NCBI GenBank assembly: GCA_018524725.1
Contig: JAEUWP010000551.1
Coordinates: 310,001 to 374,000 of the forward strand
Source: Podaxis mareebaensis
Lineage: Eukaryota; Basidiomycota; Agaricomycetes; Agaricales; Agaricaceae
Length of the DNA: 64,000 bases
Direction of reading: 5' to 3'
Part shown: in pieces, positions 1-11,086 of the stretch
Layout: every line of letters starts with the position of its first letter
Position numbering within the stretch: position 1 is the first letter of the stretch
Notes under the pieces: model-generated
Told to the model about the DNA's origin: nothing
Databases searched by the model: none
Seen by the model: only the letters and a program-made list of their open reading frames with translations
Program-made: the position numbers and the translations under genes

Positions 1-565
1 AGTATGGCCAGTATCTCTCGACTACCTAATGGTAGAACCTCCTCTTTTTCTTCTGACCCCCAATACAGACATCGTGGGACGCGGATAATCTCGAATAGTT
101 GCTTTGACAATAATGCAAATTTCACAACCTGTATGGTTAACCCAGAGTCGGGAATAGAACAGGTAGAAGCCAACAATGGCCTCTTGCGAAAGGTGCCAGA
201 CTTTCTCAGTAAACTTATCGGGGCTTGTAGGTAGTGCGTAATATGGTTACGGCTATCCAGCGCCGCGGTTGCTTGCGGCAGCGATGAAGCGCTAGTCTGC
301 GAAACCGTCATGTGAGTCAAGAAAGGGTATTTCTGCTATTTGCCGTCGGCCGAGACCCGAGGAAGGAACAGGCGGAAACGGCCCAGGTTTACAAGCCCAA
401 GATTAGGGCTGTCTCAGCACACATGTATGGATGCACGAAGCCTACATGTATCGAATAATGGTAGTTATAGCACGCTTGTATGTTCTAAAGTTTTGAGATG
501 CAGCTATTACTATTATAAATTACAAACGGGAAGCCCATCTAAAAGTAGTCCGCGGATCAGAAACC
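1..565. other. no gene recognised
   Basis: Short open frames occur on both strands, but none has a recognisable motif or a convincing spliced continuation. The region lies downstream of the minus-strand gene ending at 566 and may hold its 3' UTR. Confidence 0.4.
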
Positions 566-1371
566 CTACGCCGTCGTCGCGACCCGTTTGGGATATTGAT
601 CCAATCTCTCATAGAGATGGACAGGTACACCGCTCATCCCATCAAGCCAATTAACACCACCCACAAACATACCCCTATCCGGAAACACCTCAACAATCTC
701 GCACTCGAAATCAGGCACGATAAGCTTATACTTCCGCCACAACTCCTCTGATTCGGAATCCGAATTCGAGGCTGGACTCCAACTAACAACATCAGGATCT
801 TCACATGGGTACGAACCAACACCGACGCCCTGAAGTTCAAATCTTGGAAGTTTTTCTATGCGACGGAACATTTGGCCGATGGCGTAATTCTCGACGAGGA
901 AGAAGTGAGCGGCGGAGGGAGAGGTGATGCGGACGGTGGAGGTTGCTGTGCAGACGATTTGTCCGGAACAGACGAGATGGACTTGGCGTGTTTGAATGAT
1001 GGGTGTCTCTTCGGATGCTTGGGCGATGGCGGCGGGTGGAGGTGGGAGAGACAGGAACTCTTTTGGGGCCCCGGGTGTGGGGTACCAGTAGGTATGGGTA
1101 TAGACGACAGTGATAGAGATTGGTCGTGCAAAATAGGCACTAGAGGAACGAGTTTAATGTGAGTTTGAGTTTTTGACTTTGGGGTGCATGGGAGTTACTG
1201 GCCTTAGGACTCGTTGGAGTTCACCTTGTGCAGAGAGGGCGATCCGTTCGACACCGCTTACAGCGGAAGGCCAGTCAAACTACAAAATTAGACTTTGTTC
1301 AATGATAAAAATCTTGAAGAGCTTACGGCGACGTTGGTGGTTTTGTTAGTGAAGGTGTAAGTGGGAGCCAT
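566..1371 (-). CDS. chorismate-lyase-fold (UbiC/DUF98-like) protein
   Basis: Three exons on the minus strand (1327-1371, 1203-1279, 566-1139) give a protein of about 231 residues starting MAPTYTFTNK. The middle reads ALSAQGELQRVLSAYFARPI, followed by a strand-rich region (RQVHLVCSG, STVRITSP), an ENYAIGQMFRR segment and LWRKYKLIVPDFECEIVEVFP. This order resembles chorismate pyruvate-lyase/UTRA-fold proteins: a helix ending in an RPI-type turn, then a sheet ending in a conserved FP. The first intron is canonical. The second only keeps the conserved frame if it starts with GC at 1202 and ends with AG at 1140. No signal peptide is visible. The fold assignment is inferred from pattern resemblance and substrate and activity are unknown. 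The next gene, at 2219, is on the same strand. Confidence 0.6.
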
Positions 1372-1474
1372 TTAGAGTCAGAAGAATTGAGGAAGGGTAA
1401 GTCTTAAGTCTAGAGAGGAGAGCTGTTGTATGAAACTTGAGATGTGTTGAGGAGGATACCAGTAAGACTCCCCT

Positions 1475-1484
1475 AATATATACC
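1475..1484 (-). promoter_or_regulatory. TATA-like box of the 566-1371 gene
   Basis: On the minus strand the sequence reads TATATATTA about 105 nt upstream of the ATG at 1371, a plausible core promoter distance. It rests on sequence resemblance alone. Confidence 0.3.
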
Positions 1485-2218
1485 AATCCATCCCGCCCGC
1501 CCACATCCACAGAACATCGTTTGAATTCGTGATACCCACCGAACGGAATCCAGGAAACCTACAATCACTGTTCGCCTCTTGCCTTCATCACGACAAATGA
1601 ATTATCACAGGACTTATACAATAACCAATGCCATCGTGCAATCACCATTGCACATGTATAATCACGCCAGATCCTGACCCGAAACACAAATTCTGCAGCC
1701 CACCATGTCCTCCGAATTCTTGATACAAACTCTCAGCATAACCCTTCCAGCGATCCGCAGGGCCGCGTGCCACCATCGGTGATCACGATCGGAGAAAACT
1801 TAAATATAGCAATGACGTCACTCCGTTTCAAAAAAACTTTTTTATATTGAACAGGGAACCAAACTCGTTGAAACTACGAAAACAATTCTTTTGCTTCTCA
1901 TGCACTTTTAGACTTCTCGGAGCCCGTAGGCGAAGGATTACAAACGCCGATGTCATCAGTTCCGGGAAACACGAGCTTGTATGTCGCGTCTATCAGAAGG
2001 GATGAATCGCCAAGCCCTTTTTGATAATGCGCCAAATTGGTACAGATGCGTAGGCAGTGTGAGGCGACATCAGCTGTATGATCCCTTCGCCTCCGTTGGC
2101 GAGTTGTCCTTTTCGGACCCCCACTTGGTTTATGCCAGTCTCCTTGTAACCCCTTCGGTTTCTTGGCCCTTTGAAATATATTGAGAATAGCCCTGTTCTA
2201 CACATTCTGTCGTATCAA
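1485..2218. other. intergenic region, no gene seen
   Basis: It lies between the 5' end of the minus-strand gene at 566-1371 and the 3' end of the methyltransferase gene at 2219. Short frames around 1981-2205 on both strands lack recognisable motifs and splice continuity. Confidence 0.4.
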
Positions 2219-3295
2219 TCACAACAACCGACTTTCCTCCCAACACAACTCGATCCAAATCACCCACCCTCTCCGATCCTTCTCCTCCTCATACTCCGCT
2301 CTCGTAACATCCCACGATCTCGTCTTCGCCCTCACCTCCATCGCTTCCCTCCCCCTAGTATCCGCAACACCATTCATCACTTCCCGCTCCAACACCTCAA
2401 CAACTCTAAATCCGGCTTTTGCAACAGCACGTAAGAACGAATCAATAGTATAACGCCCAGTATGTAATCCCGCAACGAGGTATATCCTCGCTCCTGAGTC
2501 TTTGCGCAACGTCCGTTGGAGAGTATCTATGAAAATAGCATAGAGGTCCGGGTTCCAAAGCGTATCCGCAGCGATGATCACATCAAACCCAACCCCTCTC
2601 TCTTCAGCCTCTCCAATGGGGTCGAGTGAAAATAAGAGTGAGGGATCAGAGCCCCAAGCGTACGGCGCGGCACGACAATGCTCTTCCACACCATTCCGCA
2701 CAATATTCTGAGTCAGAGTTTGTATAAGTTGCACATCCGGATAGTCCGTCGCTAGAACAGATACATCGTCATTAGCCCCGTAGAGCTTCGCGATGAGGAT
2801 ACTCGGAAGGCCGGCTGCAGCACCCAACTCCAACACTCTCAATTTTCTTTCCTGCCCATTGTTGCCTGGGGTGCTACATGAACGTATGCGGTGCAGGTGT
2901 CGATCTAATCGTAAAAATTCTACCCCGAGCGCTAATTGGGTGGATGCGATCCAGACGGAAGATGCATGTAAGGACCAGTTTGCAGCTTCCGGGTCTGGAG
3001 TTTGGAGGGTTATTTTAATCGGGTTTGCTGTGGGGACAGAGTGCGTGTAGGTGTAGGATGCACCGGCAGATGTGAGCGTGATGGGTTGATATTCATAAAG
3101 CGTTTGTAGAGAGTCGAAGAGAACGTCTTCGGGGTCGTCGTCGTTTTCAGAGTAGCCGTGACGAGTGTCCTCGCTCGAGGTTGATCTCAAGCGCGGTGGT
3201 GAGAGTGGAGGCAGAAAGTCTTGGCTTGGCTGGATTTGGATTTTGTGTTCTTGAGTGTCGGACTTGTCGGTTGTGATGGTAATGGCCGTTGTCAT
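2219..3295 (-). CDS. SAM-dependent methyltransferase, EFM7/NNT1-like (Methyltransf_16)
   Basis: A single uninterrupted frame of 358 codons starts at the ATG at 3295. The N-terminal ~50 residues are Ser/Pro/Asp rich and probably disordered, followed by an acidic DPEDVLFDSLQTLY segment typical of the start of EFM7/NNT1-like enzymes. Motif I (the AdoMet loop) is LELGAAAGLPS near residue 150, the acidic post-I residue is in TDYPD, and FDVIIAADTLWN is the motif II strand. The C terminus RRGWVIWIELCW is the usual closing strand. Family members methylate translation elongation factor or other protein lysines; older literature calls the yeast protein a nicotinamide methyltransferase. The precise substrate here is inferred, and other Methyltransf_16 enzymes are possible. 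The absence of introns contrasts with most neighbours. Confidence 0.75.
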   Translation of the reverse strand: MTTAITITTDKSDTQEHKIQIQPSQDFLPPLSPPRLRSTSSEDTRHGYSENDDDPEDVLFDSLQTLYEYQPITLTSAGASYTYTHSVPTANPIKITLQTPDPEAANWSLHASSVWIASTQLALGVEFLRLDRHLHRIRSCSTPGNNGQERKLRVLELGAAAGLPSILIAKLYGANDDVSVLATDYPDVQLIQTLTQNIVRNGVEEHCRAAPYAWGSDPSLLFSLDPIGEAEERGVGFDVIIAADTLWNPDLYAIFIDTLQRTLRKDSGARIYLVAGLHTGRYTIDSFLRAVAKAGFRVVEVLEREVMNGVADTRGREAMEVRAKTRSWDVTRAEYEEEKDRRGWVIWIELCWEESRLL

Positions 3296-3525
3296 CAGGG
3301 TCCTGCGTGAAGAAATGCATAATCGAAATAGTTGGATGATATAGTGGTGTCCGACCTTGGGTCTTCAGTGCCAACGCGAGGGTCTGGGAAGGAAAACAAG
3401 AAGGGGTTAATATAGAAAGCAGTGCTTCCCCTTATCTATTCATATTGATAAGATAAGATAATGAGATAATGTAGTACAGTGCATACAACCGTGGTTTGCT
3501 TTTTTTTTTTTTGGGAGTGCATAGT

Positions 3526-4798
3526 TTACGGTCGGAATACGTTCAAACGTCCGTCCCAGCCACAACTCGCGAGCACGCCTTCCTCATAAAGTGACCAACT
3601 ACATCCAACGACAAATTCCGTATGAGGATCATGAATGTACAATAACTGTGGCCGTCCTGGCGCAGGTGTCGTCGTCCATCTGTCGCAACGAAATCAGCCT
3701 AAGACCAAGCACAGGAATGAAATTGCGTACACTCGACAAGTCATATCATAACTTGCGGTAGCGAGCACATCCGGACGATGCGGACTCCACTGAACCTTCC
3801 TCACCGCATACTCATGTCCCAACAGTTGCGTCTGACACTGCCCACCCACCTGTCCCACCTCTCCAATCTTGATCATCCGACAATCCCAAACTTTAGCCAT
3901 CTTATCCACACCGGCACTCGCTAGTACAAATGGGTGGTACTTGTTCCAGTCAATGGAAAGGACTTCGGTAGTAGATGCGGGGATAGTGAGTGCGGCTGCT
4001 GTGAGGGGTGCGGTGAAGTTTGTATTTGGCCCACCCCCGACGGGGGGAGCGTAGGTTTGGGTGCGTAGATCAAATATTTTGACTGTGCCGTCGGTCGAGC
4101 AGGAAGCGAGAATGTCGGGTTGGTGAGGAGAAAAGAGGGCTTGGTAGACGCAAGAATGGTGGGCTTGCAATGTAAGGACTGACCGGGGTCGGTCAGGGAG
4201 CCACTATAACGTTCATTGTCAGTGAGGGCTTTGAGGGTGAGAGAGGGACAACATACGAGTTTGATCAAGCCATCCCAGGATGAAGAGGCAAAGGTATCCT
4301 TTTTGAGATTTGACCAGTCGACGGAGAATACTTCTCGTGTATGTTCTTGCCAAGCACGTATCGGATAGTCCTATGCGTACATGTGGGCATCTCATATATC
4401 ACACAAGTGAGGGCGGGGACGAACTCACATTTAGCATGACGTCCCATAAGCGTATCGAGCCATCTCCAGACGCAGTGACAAGTTGGTTCTCATGAACCTC
4501 AGACCAAGCGACATCGTACAACCCGTCTTGAGTTTCATAGCTGCGACCTTCGAGGTTTAAAACCCGCCAAACAGGGGTACGAGAAGAGCAAGGCGTACTA
4601 TTTGTCGAGAGTTATGCCGTGAGGGCCGCCGTGTCCCGGATGGACGGACACCAGATGCAGCCGTCCATTGCCGACCAAGCCAAAGTTTGCCGCGGATGCA
4701 AGAGCAAGACGAGTGGTATGGAATGGAGACCAAGCAAGAGAATAGTGGGCAAAACCTGGAGTCTGTAGCAGTGCCGGGGGTGGACGAGGGAGAGTCAT
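3526..4798 (-). CDS. PEX7: peroxin-7, PTS2 import receptor
   Basis: Five exons on the minus strand: 4798 to ~4612, ~4575-4429, 4370-4257, 4203-3731 and 3679-3526. The product is a WD40 propeller that recognises PTS2 signals and carries proteins to the peroxisome. The N terminus [20 protein letters not shown], then [20 protein letters not shown], matches PEX7. WD repeats follow: [67 protein letters not shown] and [13 protein letters not shown] as the last blade. The ATG at 4798 was preferred to an in-frame ATG 33 nt upstream because the protein then starts like its relatives. Junctions are canonical except that the first intron was placed only roughly. The sirtuin gene starts 66 bp away in divergent orientation. 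Confidence 0.93.
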
Positions 4799-4864
4799 AG
4801 TGGTTGTAGTGATAGGGATAGTCGGATACACCGGCTAATACACATTTCAGCCATCCACTGTCAC
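4799..4864. promoter_or_regulatory. 66-bp divergent intergenic region between PEX7 and the sirtuin gene
   Basis: Only 66 bp separate the two start codons (4798 minus, 4865 plus). Both promoters must therefore overlap each other's transcribed leader or coding sequence. No TATA box is visible. Confidence 0.5.
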
Positions 4865-6655
4865 ATGCGAATATCAGTTCCGGGCATCCCACAAGCCATC
4901 CTCTCCGCCGCATCCACTGCTCCACGGATCTCGCGCACTGAAGCTATTGACCGTATTGCCGCGTTTCTCAAGCCCGGAAATGTCGCTGTGCTCACTGGGG
5001 CAGGAGTTAGTGTTGACTCTGGCATACGGGCATATCGGGGACACGACGGTCGGTATATGAACCCGGATTACAAGTGCGTTTTCTTCTGCTGATATGAGTA
5101 GAGTGCTGAGGGAGGATTAGGCCAATCTTGTACCACGAGTTGGTTGATAAAACGACTAAAGGACATACCTTCAGGTAAGTCTCAGAAAATCAGCTCTGAG
5201 AGAAAGCTTGACTAACTTCATTGACTATGCAGGCAACGATATTGGTGAACTGCCCTGGTACCGCTTCCACCCCACGGCACTTTTGACCCTCGTACTACAG
5301 GCTCAGATCCTATCTTGGTTATCCTCCTGTCCGCGACGCACTACCCAATACCACACACTACGCGCTCGCAGCACTCCAACACGCCGATGTTGTTTCACGT
5401 CTCGTAACTCAGGTTAACAACGCCTGCAATAGTGCTTGATTCTTCTAGCTGAATCTCTCTTGTCTCTGGTTACAGAACGTTGACGGCTTGCACCACAAAG
5501 CCCTCCTTACAAAAGCACGCTCCCACTGGCCTCCGTGCAAACCATCATCCTCTATACTCGAACTTCACGGAACGTTGCATGTACGCGCCTAATTCTGACT
5601 CGGGTTAATGCACGGAACGCATTTACTGAATATAACATCCAGCAAGTCCATTGTAATCGCGGGCATGTCATCGACCGTAATACCTTCCAAGGCTGGCTAT
5701 CCTCCGCCAACCCTAAATGGTTTGCATACGCGCAGGAAGTAGAGCGGACTGGGACACAGCCGAGGACGAACCCAGATGGAGACGTGCGTCGCCCCAACTT
5801 TGACCGGATTTTCCTTGCCAATCGTGGTTATTCGTCTAGGTTGCGGTGGAGCATCTAGGAATATCCTACTCCGACTTTCAGATCCCCGATTGCCCGGCGT
5901 GTTTGTCAGAGAATCATAAGAACAATGTAGTGAGTGTCTTAAAAGTGAATATATGCGTTCACACACCGACCGATGGCTTCATAGCACAAACCACAGGTCA
6001 TATTCTTCGGGGAATCAATACCGCAATCCGTCAAAGAAACGTCGTAAGTCCCTGCAGTGTCCGCCGACACTATTCCTCGACGCGCGCACCTAGGTACCAC
6101 TTTATCGACACCTCCGATCGCCTCCTGGTCGTAGGCACAACACTAGCGACATACTCGGCATTTAGGTGGGCACCCACCAGCATCTATGTAACTTCTCATC
6201 CATCCTTCGCGTTTGTGACATGTCGATCCGCAACAGATTACTCAAACACGCGCTCGATACACACAAACCTGTTATGCTCCTCAACGTTGGCCCAACACGC
6301 GCAGATGACATCGCTGGTGTTCAAAAAATCGACTATCCCACTGGATCGGTACTATGTGACGTTGCTCGAAGCGTTCTGTACGTCATCTCTATCTTTTCGC
6401 GTTTAGTATTCTACCATATGCAATTCTCTGGGTGTTATGCCCCGTTCACCGTTGGGCTTCTGTTTTGACAATTCTCGGTCTATCCACAACATTACATTCT
6501 GGTTCTAATTCTGAGGCTGACTGGTTAATTTTGGATCTGATTTACGTAGTGGCGCACGAGCAGTGGAGGATGGGATCATACGTGAGATGCTGGAGAGTGG
6601 GATCGTACGCCCGCCGGAGGATAACGATGATCGGGCGCCGAGGGCGGCTGGGTAG
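4865..6655 (+). CDS. SIRT4-type (class II) sirtuin, NAD-dependent protein deacylase or ADP-ribosyltransferase
   Basis: About ten exons can be followed. The N terminus (MRISVPGIPQ) is short and could be a mitochondrial leader. NAD-binding motifs are VAVLTGAGVSVDSGIRAYRG, then RQRYWLRSYLGYPPV, VTQNVDGLHHKA with the catalytic His in LELHG, VIFFGESIP, LLVVGTTLATYSAFR and LLNVGPTRADD. The RQRYW motif and NVGPTR ending are typical of the SIRT4 group, which in animals acts in mitochondria. The zinc module is unusual: the first knuckle reads HCNRGH instead of C-x2-C, while the second (CPAC) is intact. Splice junctions (e.g. TTCAG/GTAAGT near 5174, CTACAG before 5299) are canonical and keep the frame. 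The stop is at 6653. Loss of one zinc Cys may alter stability; a His one position further on could substitute. Confidence 0.9.
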
Positions 6656-7027
6656 AGAGGAGAATAGTTTCGTCCGTAGATGCTAGGTAATGGACGCGTC
6701 TAGTCTTCGGGGGACCGATTTGAAACAACGTGCCCCTCGGGTCCGTCCTGTCATGGGCAAGGTCGGTTAATTTGTGCATTCTTGGCACAGAAATATTGAA
6801 ACTGACGGTCAAGACGTAGGTAGCATTAACAACGACTAGCAATGACAACAGATAGATGACAAACTACTATGTATCGTGATTCCAAATATTCTTCCGTAGA
6901 CTAGGATTAGGTTGGATTTAGGACATATTTTGCACAACAGAAGGGATCAAAAAGTACACGAAAAAGAGCAAAAACAAGACGAATGTGATACATCACAGGG
7001 ATAGCGCAAAATACAACACAAATCGCA

Positions 7028-7468
7028 TCAGTTTCTCTGAAGACGGCCAGCGAGCAGGAGGAGATGATGAGCAGCTTCGAGCGTCTCGGAATTTGAACTT
7101 GAATCAGACACCGACCCGTCCGAGACGCCACCTTGACTCGACCTAGAATCGTCTAGGTCGCCCTCATCCCCTAACCTTCTCGGAGATTCAATTTGTTCAC
7201 CAGTCATAAGCGGTCGTGTGCATCTCCCGCTATGTGCGATCCAATGACAGGTATCATAAAGCATCTTTGGCGAAAGCTTAATCTCCGTCCCGCACCCTCT
7301 GCACTGTGTCAGATGAGGGTTTATGATTTTACACAAGGGATCGTTGAGTAGTCTGCTTTCGCGGTCGTCGGCGGCTGTTGAGCCGGCACTGCGCCCTCTG
7401 TTAGAGTTGCGGGGGGATTGGGAGTGACTGCTGAGGGGGGACGAAGGGGTGGATATGTTAATTGTCAT
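7028..7468 (-). CDS. hypothetical protein with one C-x2-C / W-x2-H-x3-C motif
   Basis: The start was taken at the ATG at 7468; the frame runs about 34 codons further upstream but without an ATG. The N-terminal third is Ser/Pro/Arg rich (STPSSPLSSHSQSPRNSNRG). A compact motif follows: CRGCGTEIKLSPKM, then a Tyr, then WIAHSGRC, giving C-x2-C-x16-W-x2-H-x3-C. The tail is acidic and Ser rich (DEGDLDDSRSSQ). The same motif occurs three times in the gene at 32.7-34.3 kb and in its broken copy at 24-25 kb. The four Cys/His residues suggest a small zinc site and a nuclear or nucleic-acid role, but that is inference; I do not recognise a named domain. An upstream exon may be missing. Confidence 0.6.
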   Translation of the reverse strand: MTINISTPSSPLSSHSQSPRNSNRGRSAGSTAADDRESRLLNDPLCKIINPHLTQCRGCGTEIKLSPKMLYDTCHWIAHSGRCTRPLMTGEQIESPRRLGDEGDLDDSRSSQGGVSDGSVSDSSSNSETLEAAHHLLLLAGRLQRN

Positions 7469-8785
7469 TGTGTGGAAAAGAGTTTGGTGGGCGGCGTACC
7501 GAGGGGATCTGCGAGATGTAGCAGCTTTCATTTGGTCGAGGTTTTTATGAGGACAGAGACGTTGATACACCTGCGAGGGGGGGACATCGTAGATAGCATT
7601 GGCGATCGAGGACCTTGCAAAATGGACTGGTATCGGAGCTTACTCAGGATTCAGTAGCTCTTATTGGACACGCCAAGCAAAGTGAGAGGTCGTCTCGGGG
7701 GGATGCAAGTGATACCTGGAAACGGGGGGATGGGATGGGAGCTCAGAAAATCGAAGTGGGGTAGATGCGCGCGAGCGGGCGGACGACGGGAGGTGAAATG
7801 TTGTAAAAAAGCGCAACGAGGCCGCGCTCCTCCCCAAGGATTATACGAGGTACCTATATAGGGACTCCATGAGTCCTATGTCGCAGGGCTCCATTCAAGC
7901 CCTGGAAAGTCTAATGACTAGATTTGGGACCGCTGGATACAATTATGTCGAGCATCTCTGTGAGAAAAACCCGACTGGGGACGGGAGCGGCGAGCATAAT
8001 TGTATTTGGGTGGGATCATGACGAAATAGAGGTGTATAGTGTTGGAGTTTGGAGACCGGGGATTTAGAGATACACTTTTCTCGAGTTTTTGCAAGGTTTG
8101 ATTTTTCTCTTCGTGACTGTGAAAGAAGATTGGAAGGGTGGTTATGTAAACGGAGCCTAGCAGGGTGACGGAGAAGGTCGTTTGTAAAAAGTTTGTCGGT
8201 GGCGACGCACGAGGTTGTGATTACCAGATCTGTCAATCGAGAAGCTTGCCTTTGTAAGCGCCCAATCCAGACTCCTGGGCCCCGACCTCCGACTCGATTG
8301 TTGATCCCAATTTTCAAGTTGCCCAATTTACCATCAGGAGGTTTGATCTCAGCCTGTGCTGACGTTGACGATTCACCACACGCAACTCTACAACACATGA
8401 GGGGGGAGACGAGAGTACAATAAAATTGCAAATTGGCATAAAATGCTTGCCGAATACATAGTTGTTGTTTTTCGGCTGACGCGACAAAGGACACATCAAA
8501 TGCGGTGATGAGTCGAAATAGACAAGAGCGATTTTCTCATCTCCACATGACTGGCCTATCCGCTGGAGGGGTTACTGTGCATGACCTTCGATCAAGTACA
8601 TATATACCCCCTGCCAATGGCTGTTTGTCTCCTCAATTCTTCCCCCTTACAACCAACATAAACGACCCTGACCCCGACCTTTAGCCCCTTTAACTAGGCC
8701 CCATATCCTCCATTCCTTCCCCCACCTGCTTTGCCAACTCTCCGCCACTCTCTCTCTCTCACTTTCTCTTAGCCGCCGCAAAACC
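7469..8785. other. intergenic region, no gene accepted
   Basis: It holds the 5' sides of the minus-strand zinc-motif gene and the plus-strand GH16 gene. A 183-codon minus-strand frame at 7943-8494 has unremarkable composition, no motif and no splice support. Pyrimidine-rich sequence just before 8786 is typical of a fungal transcription start region. Confidence 0.4.
8599..8607 (+). promoter_or_regulatory. TATA-like box of the GH16 gene
   Basis: CATATATACCCC lies about 180 nt upstream of the ATG at 8786. A CT-rich stretch (8685-8770) follows, as is common in basidiomycete promoters. Confidence 0.35.
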
Positions 8786-10020
8786 ATGCGCCTCTCCACC
8801 ACGCTCGTTTTCGCCCTCCTCCCTATCGCCGGGTTTGCCGGCAAGCCTGGAGATCCCGTCCTCTTACGTGCCCGACACGCCGATCATGCGGTCGCCATCC
8901 GCGCTCGAGTCGCCTCTGGGGAATACAACGCGACCACGTCTGGGGGCAACCCACCATACCAGCTGCATGAACACTACGAGGGGGAGTCGTTCTTCAAGTG
9001 AGTGGAATTCATAGTTCATTGTTGTGTTCTATACTTAGACGCACGTTACTGATCGACGTTTCAGTGACTGGTCTTTCTTCGAGGGTGACGACCCTACTCA
9101 TGGCTCAGTCAACTATCAATCCCGTGCCGACGCCCTCAAGAAGAAACTCGCGTACGTGAAAGATGGGACCACTATCCTCGCTGTCGACGACACTTCCACC
9201 GTCCCTGTCGGTGGGAAACGCGATTCGTAAGTTGCATCATTGACACATCCTGTCATTCAGACACCGTATTAATCACTACTTACCTGTCAACAGCGTCCGT
9301 CTTACATCAAAGAAAACATGGGACCGCGGCCTTTTCATCGCCGACTTCGCGTTCATGCCACATGGTTGCAGTGTTTGGCCTGCATACTGGTCCGTCGGCC
9401 CGAACTGGCCCAATGGCGGTGAAATCGACATTCTTGAAGGTGTACACAACCAGCCCACGAACCAGTACACCCTCCACACTGGCGGTGCATGTTCTCTCCC
9501 CGCTGACGGTACCGGAATTGATGCCACGGGTGGTCTCATCTGGCATGGCTGTCAGACGCTTCCCACAGACAACCGCGGTTGCGGCTTCCTCAATTCTGAC
9601 AATCGTTCATATGGCTCTGGTTTCAACGCGGCCGGTGGTGGTGTGCTCGCACACGAGTGGAACAGCCAGCACGTGAAGATCTGGTTCTTCCCTCGCGCGG
9701 AGATCCCTGTTGATATTACCGAGAAACGCCCTAATCCCACCTCCTGGGGCGTTCCCATTGCGGCTTGGTCCTCTAAGTACTGCGATATTTCATCAGAGTT
9801 ACACCAGCACTCCTTGATCATTGACACTACGCTTTGTGGCGATTGGGCGGGACCTGCGTACGCTGACTCTGGGTGCCCTGGCACATGTGCAGAGGCAGTT
9901 GCGGATCCTGCGAACTTCGCAAGTGAGTAAATTTTTTTTTAACTTCATCACTGATTCTCAACATCTGTATCAACAGCGGCCAAATGGGGTGTCAACTACA
10001 TCTCCGTCTTCCAGTCTTGA
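8786..10020 (+). CDS. secreted GH16 endo-1,3(4)-beta-glucanase
   Basis: Four exons. The N terminus MRLSTTLVFALLPIAGFAG is a clear signal peptide, so the enzyme is secreted. Exon 2 gives DWSFFEGDDPTHGSVNY, where GH16 laminarinase-like proteins carry D-x-F-x2-x-DPTHG. Exon 3 carries the catalytic core: SVWPAYWSVGPNWPNGGEID, then ILEGV, in which the two Glu of E-x-D-x2-E act as nucleophile and acid/base. QYTLHTGGAC, then KIWFFPRAEIP and TLCGDWAG follow, and the short last exon ends AKWGVNYISVFQS. Introns near 9000-9064, 9227-9293 and 9924-9977 have GT-AG ends. The reaction is hydrolysis of beta-1,3 or mixed-linkage glucans in cell walls. A second GH16 gene of the same subtype lies at 34.6-35.9 kb in opposite orientation. 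Confidence 0.92.
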
Positions 10021-11086
10021 ACACTTGGTACCTCACTTATCCAGACATCCTTAAACGAGCGATCTAGATTCCCTTGAGGGTTATTTACGTATACTTTATG
10101 CAGCCCATATTTTATCTCAGGGAGACGGACCATTCTTGCGTGAACCTTTTGGAGGCTGCGCTTGTGACTTGTTGGCGTTCAACGATGTTCTGATAGTTGC
10201 CATGGGACATACTTTCTTGTTAATTGACTCTCACCCATTTGCATTTAACTTGGCGATCTGCGCATCTGATTCTAACGGAGTTTATGGGATAATTGTGTGA
10301 CCAGTAAGCCTAAAGTATAATAACGCAGACGTCCGAAAGGAATGGGCTCCGTCTGTAGCTTCCTCCTGGTAAAAGCGGATCTCAAGTGTACAGACCATCA
10401 CAAGAGAGCTTCGGCCGTAAGTATACCTCATTACCATCCTGGGACTGGACACCTTGAAAGGTACAGTAGCCTACTCAGTAGTCACGGTCGCAGATCCATG
10501 ACCAGCTCCTTCGGGGGCTACGTCTGGGTATAATCGGTGTACCCACAGCTGACTTCTTTCTTGGACGCTGTCACCGAGACAATCATGGAGTAGTCTAATT
10601 AGGTCCATATGGACCCATACTGTTTCCCAAATTCGAACATGTGATAGATAATTTTCCGTCCTCAGGGATGTATACCTTATCTAACGCTTTGTTGACTTGT
10701 TGTCAAAGAATTTTTACTCCATAGCCTAGAATTCTCAGATTGTGCTCCGGTGCCTTAGGGTGCCTTGCACATGCTCCACGATCAAGCTGCTCCCTTCTTG
10801 ACGCCTTCTTCTTGAGATTGATATCAGCAAAATTTTCACATACGAGTTCTTCCGTTTGTAGGTCTACAGGGGTCTACCCGCTTATCGTGAAGTTGATGTT
10901 GAAGCTGGGGTGACTTCTCCCCCAATCCTGAGATCAGATTAGGACTAATGTCATTCTGAGGCTACACCATGTTGAGTTATCCGAGATCTGTCACTACATC
11001 CCGAATGTACACTACTTCATGCCCTGATACAAGTAGCCTTGTGATAACATCCACCTTCCGCATATTCTTATCATCCCAGTCGCACA
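10021..11086. other. non-coding left margin of the repeat island
   Basis: No credible gene was found. From about 10.98 kb rightward the sequence becomes similar to the flank at about 17.94 kb and 29.59 kb (shared stretch around CCTGATA-CAAGTAG-C-TTGT), so the duplicated unit begins here. Confidence 0.4.

Noticed and set aside
3500..3512. T-run beside the PEX7 stop
   Set aside because: Ordinary homopolymer in a 3' UTR; no sign of a retroelement tail.
5846..6406. 186-codon plus-strand frame in the sirtuin locus
   Set aside because: Runs through sirtuin introns in mixed frames; the conserved motifs need splicing instead.
7943..8494. 183-codon minus-strand frame
   Set aside because: No motif, no splice context, unremarkable composition, and it overlaps the likely promoter region of the GH16 gene.
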